DNA of 64,000 nt, from contig JARZZO010000008.1 in the NCBI GenBank assembly GCA_030544215.1, positions 17,372,114 to 17,436,113 on the forward strand, written 5' to 3'. The notes beneath the pieces were generated by a model, which saw only the letters and a list, made by a program, of their open reading frames with translations, had not been told where the DNA came from and did not search any database. Position 1 is the first letter of the stretch. Each line of letters starts with the position of its first letter. The DNA comes from Zantedeschia hybrid cultivar. Taxonomy: Eukaryota; Streptophyta; Magnoliopsida; Alismatales; Araceae. Both the position numbers and the translations under genes were made by a program. This document shows, piece after piece, positions 1-28,849 of the stretch.

Positions 1-200
1 CCTAGAATGCTCTCTAGAGCATCATGCTCTTGAGAGAATTCTGATGCTCTCTACATCTTCAGGATGCTCTCGAAAATAATTTGGAGGATAATTTTTATTT
101 TTATTTTTTAATCCTCCTTTTATGTATGTCGAGACGCAAATGACACCAGGGGTGCATTTATTGTCGGGAGGAAAGACAGGCGCTATGTAAACTTTCTAGA

Positions 201-290
201 TAGTAAAAGAGGAGAGAGGGCTCATTCCAACTGACCATTACTGCATAGTAAAAGAGGAGAGAGGGCTCATTCCAACTGACCATTACTGCA
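201..290. repeat. Exact 45-bp tandem duplication
   Basis: Two identical 45-bp units lie head to tail, at 201-245 and 246-290. Each begins TAGTAAAAGAGGAGAGAGGG and ends in CATTACTGCA. No coding sequence crosses it. The first 70 bases of the window also contain several ATGCTCTC words. The absence of any mismatch suggests a recent replication-slippage event. Confidence 0.9.
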
Positions 291-1259
291 TCGGCAGCAG
301 TGTAGCAAGTATTACTCTTTTGTGAGAACTATTCCTCTAAGAAACTCTCTTTCCATGTCTTTAAGAGGGTATACTAACGGCACAATTCAATAAAGATCAG
401 AAGGAAAAGCTTTTTTAAATTAACTAGAACTATGAACCTATGAGTTGCGGAGTTGATCACAAATAGTGTGGGGAACATCGGATTGATCATTGTACAAATA
501 GAAATAAAGTGAATATGGCAAGTAACTATAAATAATAGGACATTAATTTGGAAGAAGATGCGAGGAAGTTATAATAAAGGCTCAGGACCCCCTAACAGTT
601 ACCACTCGCATTTCCATACCTAAATAATACAACTGGTTAGAACATAGAAGTGCCTTCTCCGCGCGTCAGATCCACACAATTAAACATGAGATTTGAGTCA
701 TCCTTCCTTTTTTCCCCTTCTTTTACTAACCCAAGCAAACCCTGAATCTTGAGATAAACACTCGCTCAATTCCTATATGCTCTTAGAAACAACTCAAAAT
801 AACCTTTTCAGACGTGGCAAGGGTTAGGTAATAGATTTCGCTAATACTCAGTCCTGTATTGTACGCCGATGCACAAGTTAGGCGAGTTCCCCACCTTTAT
901 GACATGGAGATTTCAGCTAACATCACATAAATTCTTTTGGATAGTCCTATTTAAGGACATTGAAACTAATACAATATGGCAGGAAATTTATATATTCTAA
1001 TTCAAGTGTTATATATGATGGTTAATCATGTGACATTTCATGCTGGAGATGGTTCTGTGGTGGTTCTTTTACAACATGGGCTTTTGGACTTTCTTCATGG
1101 TCCGCAAGTAAGCCCACGATTCCATATTTCCAGCTGGAGTTGTGAATCTTGTGATAAGGGGCTGGTTAATTGCGCTATCTGATACTGAGGATGTGATGAA
1201 CAGGAATAGAGATCCTCCATATCTAGTGTTGGACTGAACTCAGTTAGTAAAGAGAAGCG
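291..1259. other. Intergenic, nothing recognised
   Basis: AT-rich sequence with only short open frames and no recognisable protein, RNA or transposon motif. The part next to 1260 would contain the 3' UTR of the small minus-strand gene, but I see no convincing polyadenylation site. Confidence 0.5.
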
Positions 1260-1619
1260 TCATGCCTCATGAGCGTTCTCGGGGATGGTCTCAAGCGCTG
1301 GCCTCCATCTGTCCTGGCACGCTTCCAGACCGTGTACTTTGCGGCTATCCATCTTCCTGAGCTCACCCGCGACACGTTCCAGCATCTTCTCCGTGCTGCC
1401 TCCGCTGCAGGCGAGCAACCGAGCAGCCGCCTCCTTTGTCAGCACAATCTTCACTCTCATGCCCCCTTTCCCTCCTCCTCCTTCAACCACGCATCCTGGC
1501 AGCCTGTTGCAGGTGTTGTCTCGCTGCACGGATGCACTACAACTGGAGCGTCGTCTGTGCCTGGGTACATCCGTTAGCTTTCTGCTATCCACACCATGGG
1601 GAGGCAAGCAGTTCCCCAT
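1260..1619 (-). CDS. Small plant-specific MGNC protein (uncharacterised family)
   Basis: A single-exon frame encoding 119 residues, clearly more GC-rich than its surroundings. The start MGNC has Gly2 and Cys4, as in N-myristoylated and palmitoylated plant proteins, so membrane anchoring is likely. After a Gly-rich linker (about residues 46-53) comes the core MRVKIVLTKEAAARLLA, and the C-terminal part reads WRPALETIPE. This layout of a V-K-I-V-x-T-K-x-x-A-A-x-L-L core followed by W-R-P-x-L-x-x-I-P-E is, from memory, that of a family of short plant proteins of unknown function. No catalytic motif is visible. The start is chosen because the MGNC signal is the first Met and a GA repeat begins 18 bases upstream, where a 5' UTR would lie. 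Overlapping plus-strand frames are judged to be shadows. The family call rests on recognition, not on a search. Confidence 0.7.
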   Translation of the reverse strand: MGNCLPPHGVDSRKLTDVPRHRRRSSCSASVQRDNTCNRLPGCVVEGGGGKGGMRVKIVLTKEAAARLLACSGGSTEKMLERVAGELRKMDSRKVHGLEACQDRWRPALETIPENAHEA

Positions 1620-1630
1620 GGTGTCTGTGC

Positions 1631-1636
<6 letters not shown>

Positions 1637-1683
<47 letters not shown>
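1637..1683. repeat. (GA)n microsatellite upstream of the MGNC gene
   Basis: Almost uninterrupted GA dinucleotides with one AA interruption. On the gene strand this is a CT tract ending about 18 bases before the ATG, so it probably lies in the 5' UTR or core promoter of the small gene at 1260-1619. CT-rich tracts are common near plant transcription starts. Confidence 0.85.
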
Positions 1684-2107
1684 TTCGCACATGTAGGTAG
1701 CTACTTAAATGGGATGGTGGTGACTTGAGTTCTTTCACCTGGGACTTGAGAGTGTTAGTAATCGTAAGGTTCGGGGCGGCACGACTGATCCAATTGTGGA
1801 CCTTTGACTCTCTGGACTGGGAACGACGCGTGTGGAAACCTACCACCGGAGAAAGCTTCCTCGGAGAAGCCGCTAGCTTCGTTTCCTTGTGTTATGTAAT
1901 CTACTCGGTCAAGGGGCGTGGTGGAAGGTTTGGACGAGGAGGCCAACCATTGGAACAGAGCTGCATGTGGGATTGGTTTTTCTCGCTAAAGTTTGACGAA
2001 TTCTTTATAGGGTGATGTTATATATTCTTTAATGTATTTTCTTAAGATATTCTTTCTTTTCGCTATGGTCAATCGAATGCACTTTGCTGATCATAATTAG
2101 ATATGTA
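1684..2107. other. Upstream region of the MGNC gene
   Basis: Non-coding. A weak TATA-like word on the minus strand lies around 2018-2028, but it is about 400 bases from the ATG and I cannot assign a transcription start. Confidence 0.35.
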
Positions 2108-2515
2108 ATTAGGACGGATTGGGTTGGGTTATGTGATAATTTGGATTCTAATTTAAAGTCAAAATAGTGCAACCTATTTTCAATCCAACCCAAATTTAAC
2201 TCAGGTTTAACTTAAATTCAGTTCAAATTCAACCCAAATTCAACGATAAGTAGACTGGGTTAAGTTAGGTTGGGTTGATCCTATTTGTAGAAAGTTTGTT
2301 ACAAGTATTTTTTGTATTAATTAATATAAAAGTCAATAGGTCAAATCGAGCCAGCCCAATTTCAACTCAACCCAGTCCAAATTTGACTAATGTTAATTCA
2401 AATTTAACCCAACTCCATTTAGATAATTTGGACCAACCCCCAACTCCATTTAAATAATTTGGACCAACCCAATTTATTATAATATGCACTGGGCTGGACT
2501 GGGATACCCCTAATC
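2108..2515. repeat. GGGTTGGGTT/AACCCAAC-rich degenerate repeat
   Basis: The left part is rich in GGGTTGGG-type words, and the middle and right parts in their complements (CAACCCAA, TTCAACCC). The stretch can therefore fold on itself and has the look of a small non-autonomous element. Loose TAATTAGGACGG and CCCTAATCATAATC ends oppose each other. I cannot define a target duplication. A similar composition recurs at about 50395-50740. Confidence 0.4.
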
Positions 2516-3589
2516 ATAATCAAAAGTTCACTATAATAAATTCAGTTGGATAGTTGAGAGATTAAGAGTACATTAAACGTTTCTCAAAAAAAAAAAAGAG
2601 TATATTAAACGAGTATCTCAAGAGAATACAAAAAAATAGTTCCCTTCTTTATACTCACCTAATGATGCTGATTTGTTGACAATGTTTTTTTCCTTAGGGT
2701 GTTGTAGCTAAAGTTTCCATTGCAAGTTACTTTTAGTTTCATCTTTGGGTTAATTACATATTTAATCTTGTTACTCAACGAATTACACTTTTACCTCTCT
2801 TATTCTCGTCCTATTATTAATAATCTTATTAAATAAATTTTTTATCAAAAATATCTCTATGATTAACTTCCGTCAAAGATTCCATTTGCAAGTGTTAAAT
2901 TTAATGTTTGGACAAAAATCACTACAAAAATATTTTTTTTTTATGGTCACTTGTGCCAAATAGAAAGAGAGTTGAGCAAAAAATAAGAGTATTTTAGATG
3001 TTTTTTAATTTTGGTTAAATGCTAACCGCGGCTAAATAGGAGACATTTAACAGAATGTTAATGAAGTTATTAATAATAAGGAGAAAATAAGAAGACAAAA
3101 TTGTAATTAACCATGCAATAGGATTATATACGTAATTAACCCTTTATATTTGTAATATGAAAAATTATTGGGTGAGGGTGGTTATAATTAAATTGGCAGT
3201 TACAATACTTGAATCTTCCTTAATAATCTCATCTTCGTATTCGTTTTAAAAATTCAAATTTAAACTTTTAGACTATATATATATATGTATGTAAATATGA
3301 AAAATATTTCTAAAATGAAACAACGGAGAAGTTTCTGCTCACTATTTTCTTCCAACTGTTACATGTTAATCTACTTATCACCAAGTAAAAAAGAAAGAAA
3401 TAGAAGTGGTTCCCACGGGAATATGACATTCAAAAGAATCTCCAAGCCAAGTGATTCACGGCAAGGGTTACCTATCGCAGCATGACAAAAGCCTCTAGAC
3501 CTCATTTTCTTTTGACAATGATCATATGGTTACATTACTTTTGCCGTCGAAAGATATAAATACCGTAAGAAGATAGCCTCAATTTGATT
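2516..3589. other. Intergenic, AT-rich
   Basis: No open frame with recognisable similarity. The sequence has homopolymer runs and short AT repeats, such as TATATATATATG at about 3277-3288. Confidence 0.4.
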
Positions 3590-4800
3590 GCAGAATAGGT
3601 TATTCTAGAATTATTTATTCGGAATAATGTATACTAGAATAAGGGGTGCTTAACTTTGATAATTTTGTGAGACCCACTGACGGAATAAGAAGGATAAACA
3701 ATTCTTAGGTCTAAAGAGAACTTCCCTTTCTTTTACTTCTTTCTCAATGGTTAAAGGAACATTGACTTGACCGTTGAAGGAGGAGTCTCTCAATTACACG
3801 GGAGGCCCCTCTTCTCACGGTACCTTCACCTGTGCAAGAGTTTGCTCTCAAACTTGGCATAAGCTTGGCCTGTTACAAACCCCTCCTCTCCGTACCTCAG
3901 GCACGGGCGCAATCTTGTCAAGCTCAAATTCCCTACACCCTTATATCACTTAATTTACTCCATGAATCAGTGCCACAATTATATACATATGACTTTCAAA
4001 GTATAGTATAATTGAGTTAAAATTTATAAAAATTAAAGAATATGAGAAATGCTACATATGCGTCCTTAGCATACTCCATAGATATCAACATCATCTATCC
4101 ATAAATTAAATTCTATTAACCTATTTTAATGACATGATATGTAAGTACTCTGAGTCTGAGTTTCATCTAAGGAACTATGGGATCATAAGCCATCCCTTTC
4201 TTTAGAAATTCATCTTCTTGGTGCCCTCAGGAGACTTCATAGCAATCTTTTGCACAGAAGAAAAGTTAAGAGGGAGAATAAGTTATCTAGAATTACTTAT
4301 TCGGAATAACGTATATTAGAATAAGAGACGTTTAACTTTGATGATTCTGTGGGGCCCACTGACAGAATAGGAAGAATAAGTAATTAATGGGTGTAGAGTG
4401 GAATTGTTTATTCTCCTTATTCTAGTATAAGCATAATTTTGCCTCACTTTGTTTGGGGAATAAGTTATTACGTGAGGCCCACAGACGGAATAACGTATAC
4501 TAGAATAAGGGGTGTTTCGGTTTGATAATTTCGTGGGGCCCACTAATGGAATAAAAAGAATAAGTAATTCTTGAGTTTAGGGTGGGATGACTTATTCTCT
4601 TTATTCTCCGAATAGGCTATTATGCACCGGTATAAGCCATTATGTTTGTCAAAACTAAATTAAGCTTATTCTCTTCTTATTCTCTCTTATTCTCCAATCA
4701 AAGTGGCACACGGTATAAGCTATTCCGCCCATTAAACTAGAATTAATCTTATTCTAAGAACAAGACTTCTTATTCTTCTCTTATTCTCCTATTAAATCAG
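3590..4800. repeat. Repeated AGAATAAGGGGTG unit, MITE-like cluster
   Basis: Three related units share the order TACTAGAATAAGGGGTG, TTTGATAATTTTGTGGGG, CCCACTGACGGAATAAGAAG. They start near 3630, 4310 and 4497, and the last two are about 180 bases apart. Words such as CTTATTCTC and GAATAAG recur in opposite orientations up to about 4790. Diverged pieces of the same sequence occur near 27900 and 54240. This looks like nested copies of one MITE family. I could not define clean ends. Confidence 0.5.
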
Positions 4801-6523
4801 CACTAAAAATAACTTCAATAAAAAAAAAAGTTACACCAAATAGGCCTTTAATCATGTCACCACTTAGAGGAGCTACATCCTTCTCGGCGATCCCAGCAAC
4901 TTGGTCATTCTTGTCATCTAAACCTTTGGAAAAATATTGTATGTAAAGTTCTTACCATTTTTATTCTGAAGGATTTGCATGCAGGGTTGGAGACTGACCT
5001 TGTATTTTGCCACTAAATTGGGCTAGTCTTGTGGGCAACAGAAACTTAAGGATGGTCTGAGTCGAGTCCCAACGACATTTCCTGCACAGAACAATATTGG
5101 AGAATCTCCACATATCATTGTACGGGCGCAGTCACCTCTTTCTCTTCGTTGCAAGATGGTGGCTATTCTTTTATGAAGTGGTAGCTTCTCAAAAGTTTTA
5201 TCCATCTACCAATGTCGTGTTTGGCGCAGTTTTTAATTGAAAATATTTTTATATTTTTTTTTTTTGTTTGTGAAAGTCGTTAGATCTTGAAAGTCATTTA
5301 TATAATATTTTATTATTTTACTTGTGTTTTGACTTTCAACCAAAAATTACACGATAGAATTTTCAAAATTAAAGAAAAAATAAAATTATTATAAAAAAAT
5401 TAATTTTTATAATAAATTAAAATTAATTATAACTTATTGAAGAGAATGGACGTTGCCGCCGTGCACATGTCCACGACTCGGATAAGATTGTCATGTGCAC
5501 GTTGCCATGGTCATCCTACGAATTCTATCTAACCACACCTTTCTGTAATTATCCAGACTAACTCCCCACAATGAGTAATGGATGGTTACCTCGACATCTG
5601 TAACTGCTCTTCTATATACTATTAATACGAGACTGCTAACTCTGTATCAAAGCAGGCAATTCATCCCATATTTCTCTTGCTCCTATCTGTTTTCATATTA
5701 AGTTCTCTTCCTCGACTCATTATATGTGAGAAGTAAAAGTTAAAAGTGGCTTTCAAAGAAAAGTTTTACTAAACATGCCTTAAGCGTTATGATTGAAGGG
5801 ATTACTGTCTGATGATTCTGGATTTCTTGACAAGCCTTATCTCACGAGATGCCAATAGGGACGGCTAACTAAGAGGTATCAATCCTTCTGTCAATAAATG
5901 GGAGCAAAATTAAACCCATTAATCGGACTTTTCCTATGGGCCTAATGTGCAAATAAGAGCCTTTTGTGCCTCTAATAAGTTGATCCATCTTTGTCCTCTT
6001 CGAAGCACAATAAAGTTGTTTCGTTTCACAATATGTTCTTGACATTTTGAGAAAAGAATGGGAAACATGTACCCATCGACTTTATATAACTTAAGAATGT
6101 TAACATAAAAGCATGAGTTATATACATCATATATTTTTTACATGGCCTTCAGTTTTCGTGTGATTTTTTAACATATGAAGTTCATGGCATTTTGATGAAA
6201 AGATGTAACCATAATACATTTGAAGATATCAGGAATATTTATCATAATATGTATAAACTTGGATCAAAGTTTGTTTCCAGTTAGGCTTTTTCTTTGCACT
6301 TGATCCCTTGAGTAAAAGAGAATGCGACGAAGAATTTGATGGAACAAACATACTTGGATTTTGTTATTGCAATAAACTTTGCGATGTTCACTCGCCCTCA
6401 CCTAACGCAGGTCTTCTTCAATCTAAGATGCATTTGATGTGACTGAAATTTGTTTGTAACTCAATGAAGGACGGTTGGATGCAAGTAGCCGTCTGATGGA
6501 TATTTTCAGAAGTTTTAACTAAT
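4801..6523. other. Intergenic with a fragment of a CGTGTTTGGC MITE
   Basis: Mostly featureless AT-rich DNA. From about 5215 to 5430 there is a diverged relative of the Tourist-like element found at 55696-55991: GTGTTTGGCGCAGTTTTTAA, later TTGAAAGTCATTTATATAA. No gene is recognised. Confidence 0.4.
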
Positions 6524-7148
6524 GGAGGTTTTTGCAAATAACCTCTTAAAAGATTCTATATTTGTAGATAACCTTCTATACGATTTATATTTGCATAGTC
6601 CTCTTAACTATGATATTATTTGCATGTAACCCTTTTAACTATGTGGGTTTTGTTTGAATTTTACCTAAATTAAAATATCATTACTTTACGTAGAATATGT
6701 GAAAGTTATTAAAGAAAATATCAACAATACCCTCAGTTAAAATATAAATACCTCGCAAAAAAATTACATTGAGATCTACCTGTAAGCTTGCTATACTTCA
6801 ACTTTATAAGTATATTTAACATCAAAAAATATTTCTATTTAAAAATATGTGATATAAATAGAAACATTTCTTTTTACTAAATATATACAACAGAGCTTAT
6901 GGGTGGATGTTTATGCAAATTTTCTTGTGAAGTCTTTGTATTTTAACTGAAGGTATTATTGATATTTTTATTTAATAACTTTCACATGATTTATGTAGAG
7001 TAAAAATACTTTATTTTAGAATTCAAAATAAAGCATACAGTTAAGGGGCTATATTCAAATACTACTATATCTAAGGAGATTATACGCAAATATAAAATAT
7101 ATAGGAGGTTATCTACAAATACGTTAGTGTTATTTGCAAAAACCCCTA
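6524..7148. mobile_element. Foldback element with ~260-bp inverted arms
   Basis: The left arm (about 6524-6788) begins GGAGGTTTTTGCAAATAAC. The right arm (about 6893-7148) ends GTTATTTGCAAAAACCCC. Reading the right arm in reverse complement follows the left arm almost throughout, including TTTGTAGATAACCT, GTGAAAGTTATTAAA and the TAAGCT end next to the spacer. The spacer is about 100 bases. The structure is a foldback or long-TIR MITE of about 625 bp. There is no coding capacity, and I could not settle a target duplication. Confidence 0.75.
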
Positions 7149-8985
7149 AAAATAAGGTGTAAGTAGCTTCTAACATATTCAGGTGTTGTTATTTAAAAAA
7201 CAAATTTTTAATTTTTTTAGTGGCCCTCAACTGTTCATATAATTTGATCTCTGATTAGACAAATTAGAAAAATTGAAAAATAAAAAATGAGTCTCAATGA
7301 ATATTTAAAAATTGAATTATTAATTTAGATTTAATTTATATATTTTTTTGAACCATTTAATTGTAAATTGAATTCTACAGACATATAGGGCATAATGAGA
7401 TCTGCCAAAAAAAATCAAAAAATACACTTTGAAAAAATAAAAACACTGGCAACCAGTCCTACACTGGCAGCCCGAGCAGTAAGTTTTACTTTTCTCTTTT
7501 ATACCCAACATGACAAATATTAGGAATGGATATAACGGACAGCACACTGAACTATCTTACCCAGCCACATATGTAAGAAGTTATAATTTGAAAATTGAGG
7601 CATATTTGGCACCACTTCTAATTGAAAGTATTTTGATTTTTTACAAATTTCAATATAGTTGTTTTGAGAGAATGACTCCAGATATTAGACGCTATTCATG
7701 TAATTTTGGATTTTATAATTTTCTACCAAAAACTATAAATTAAATATTCTAGATAAATATGAGATTGTTAGACTACATTTGACTTTTACAACTACTTAAA
7801 ATCGGTCATAATTATTCTACTGAATATTTTTCATGTTGAAAATGAAAGTCAAAAATGGCTTTAGACTAAAAGCTTGCAAAACACACTCTTAATGGGGAAT
7901 AAAAATATCACATAAATGTCTTTCAAACCTGATGTTCTCCATCCAAGCAATTGGACTAAAATTCATGAAAACCCAGAATATTTTCAATTAGGAGCCCAAA
8001 CAAAAACTCTCTGATTGGAAACATAAAGCATCCTTTAGAACATTAACATGGATTACTCTTATCCTAACTGACAAAAGCAATCGCCCCCGTGGATCTTCAC
8101 TCTTCGGTTTCTTCCGTTATGAAGGCATCCAGCGCGGGCATCCAGCGGTACCGTTGAGAAAACCAAGGGAATAACACCAAGCTCAACCATCTTTGTTTGC
8201 CCAAACCATTTTCCCTCAGATGAAAGAAATGAAAAATAAACATATTTATTTGACACGTCATTTTATTCATGCACACGTCTCTCTTTAAACAAAAGCGAAA
8301 CTGTAATTACTTGAGCCCTAAAAGTCATGAAGTTGCATGATAAAAGGTTTATGTTTTCAACAAAATAAGCTCATGGCTTGAGTGACACCAATTTATCATG
8401 TGGAAATAACCTCTATTAGAAAATTTTGAGATCATCATAAGAGTAAGTATTATGTATTTGCCTACATGTTTTTGTCACCCTTGGGCATTTGACCAGATGT
8501 TTTAACGTCTAATCAAAATTCAAGTCGAAATATATCTGCACGTAATTTTACTGCACCATGCCCATGATCCTATTCAACTGTGATCCAAGCGGCTCAAAAG
8601 ATGGTACAAGCGGGCAAGCCTCAACACCGTCTTTATCCATAAATTTCCCCACATCCACCAGAGTTAATTTCTTATTATTTTGAAGAACCTAGGGACTGTA
8701 CATGGTACATCCAGGTATACAACCATCATCTTTTTCCTCTAAAGGGAACGGGGAATTAAACACAAAAAAGAATACAATATAAAACAGTAAGACACCTCTT
8801 TTGTTACCCCAAACTTTGCTGCTTGAGCAACACACGGACACATTCTGCCTACAAAAGGGCAAAAAAAGAAAAACCACTCTCCCAAGGGAAGAACTGAGCA
8901 CTTTGCTTTGCATGTGTACTGTCGCTTTGTGGCCGACGTCTTGTGAATAATCTAACGTACCTATGGAAGACCATCTCTTATTCCC
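7149..8985. other. Downstream flank of the glutamate synthase gene
   Basis: No gene recognised. The sequence just left of 8986 must include the 3' UTR of the minus-strand glutamate synthase gene. Several possible AATAAA-like words on the minus strand (for example near 8240) are too uncertain to call a poly(A) site. Part of a dispersed repeat (TTTGATCTCTGATTAGAC) lies at about 7240-7310. Confidence 0.4.
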
Positions 8986-26966
<17,981 letters not shown>

Positions 26967-27300
26967 GGCCGAGCAGCCTCAGAGAAATGGAGAGGAAAGG
27001 GATGCTAGCTCTGCGGGAAGAACAGATCGGGATGCTGATCGCCGGAGCTCTGGACCAGCTCTGTGAGAAGACCAGATCGAGATGCGAAGCTTTTCCACAG
27101 CAAAGCGAGATCAGAATCCAGGAAAACAAGGAGGAGCAGCAGAAAAGAAGGAGAGATCAAACAGGGACGAGAAGAAGAAGAAGAAGAAGAAGAAGAAGAA
27201 ACAGAGAGAGCAAAGACACCGCCAACAGGGGGCAAGAACAGAATGGAGAAGCAGAAGCTCCCTTTTCCCCCTTCCACCGACGAACCCCTCTTCTTCTTCT
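26967..27300 (-). promoter_or_regulatory. GLT1: Inferred 5' UTR of GLT1 with a TTC tract
   Basis: If transcription starts about 30 bases after the TATA box at 27325-27332, the leader is about 330 nt. The gene strand has no ATG between that point and the start codon at 26966, so there is no upstream ORF. A TTC/CTT microsatellite lies at about 27173-27200. The start codon context GGCCATGGCC is favourable for plant initiation. Confidence 0.6.
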
Positions 27301-27324
27301 TCCGCTCCAGCTCAGGGAGCCGCC

Positions 27325-27332
27325 TACTTATA
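27325..27332 (-). promoter_or_regulatory. GLT1: Candidate TATA box of GLT1
   Basis: TATAAGTA on the minus strand in an otherwise GC-rich stretch, about 360 bases upstream of the ATG. A CT/GA-rich block at 27400-27429 lies just upstream on the gene strand. The position is reasonable for a core promoter, but the transcription start is inferred. Confidence 0.55.
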
Positions 27333-27429
27333 GACGAGCTCGGGTTGCGGAGGGGGCGCCTCACAGTGAGAGAGCCAGGGCCATGTCAACCTCCTCTCTC
27401 CTCTCTGATCTCTCTCTCTCTCTTTCTTT

Positions 27430-28620
27430 GTGCGTAAATAATTATAATTATTATTATACGTGCAATAATAAATTATAATTTGCGGGGGGTGGAATACGTG
27501 AGCTTAGATGGGACATTTGGATTTCTTTTGCTCTTCCATCTGTGACACATCAGACGTTGAGAGGAATGCGGCTAGTGACAGCCGCATACAGTGGACCCCA
27601 CGACGTTTTCCAGCCATCTCACCGCTTTCCGGCTCGGGATCGCTCTTTTCGTGTCCCTCGGGATAAAAGGAGCGAAAAAGCATAAATGGAAACTATATCC
27701 ATAATCTGTTTGTTAGAAGACGTGTTCTACTTCTTTATTAGTTGCTGTTTCGGATTCGTCACCGTAATAGCCATGGAAGTGAGATTAGTAAAACGGATCC
27801 AGACCCGTTAAAGGAGAGTAGTATTATTTACTTTTTTCTTATTTTTCTATTTTGTTTTAATTGGAAGGATTTTTTTTCGTACCACTCAAATGGTGCATTC
27901 CGAAATAAGAGAGAATAAACAATTTAGATAAAAATACTAGAATTACTTGTCTACCTAGAATAAATATTAATGATACTTCTTTTACATGTTTTATTTTTTA
28001 TTTTAATTAATTAGAGTGACTTATTCTCAATATAACTAAATAGAGTTATCAAAACAAAACACAAATCTTATTCAGATATAAACAATGCAAACAAATAATT
28101 CTACTATCAAACTAGCTGCAATTAAATCCATTTATCATCTATACTGAAGTTTAAGATAAATAAATTCTTTATTAGATCCATTTTTTTTAGTGTCAAAAGA
28201 ATAAAGTGTGGACTTACAACCTGACTTGTTTACTTATTCACCCACCCTATGGCCGAGCGGGCCCCTCTTAGAGTTCTCAAAATTTGCATATTTGTAGAGA
28301 TGATTTTCTTATCAGTCCTTTTAAGAATAAAAAAAAAGAATTATCTTTTATATTTTAAGTCCTTTTAGTGGACTTTTCAAAAAAAAAAAAATCTCCCTCC
28401 CCCATTGCACCCGACAAATTTATAAGGAATGATCAGAGTCTTAGTATACTACTCATTATGGATATTAGTCTAGTATAATTTACGGTTCTCCTAAGTGAGA
28501 TGATAGAAGTGGCATTTTCAAAGACATTCCAAATCCTTGTTTGGAAAACTTTAACCTAAAGTTCTGCGGCACGCTTATGATAGTAGATTCTTGTATGCAT
28601 AATACATAGCATATGTGATG
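27430..28620. other. Upstream flank of GLT1
   Basis: The first few hundred bases are likely promoter sequence, though no regulatory element can be asserted from the bases. Around 27890-28080 is a diverged piece of the GAATAAG repeat family seen at 3590-4800. No gene recognised. Confidence 0.4.
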
Positions 28621-28849
28621 GGTAGTGACGAACGTAAAAAATTTGTCCAATAGAGTCACTCGAATGTTAGGTCATAAATATGATTGGATCAGTAGAGTCT
28701 TACGTAAAGTTCTGTAGAATCTTGAGTTTGGACCGAGGACGTCTTAGACTGGTGAGTGGGGTCCTGAGTTAAATTATTTTAAATTAGGTCAATAAATTTA
28801 ACAAAATCCAAAGAGATTATAAGAATAAATACTGAATCCGTCGTCAGTA
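28621..28849. mobile_element. MITE-like repeat, CAGTGGC family, copy 1
   Basis: The ends are GTAGTGACGAACG and, opposed, CTGAATCCGTCGTCAGTA. The interior contains GTCACTCGAATGTTAGGTCA and AATTAGGTCAATAAATTTAAC, shared with the copy at 52103-52336. It is a non-coding, AT-rich member of a dispersed family in this window. Confidence 0.6.

Noticed and set aside
1285..1728. 147-codon plus-strand frame overlapping the MGNC gene
   Set aside because: It is the antisense shadow of the minus-strand frame, and its tail is a translated GA repeat (EREREREK). The minus frame has the conserved motifs.
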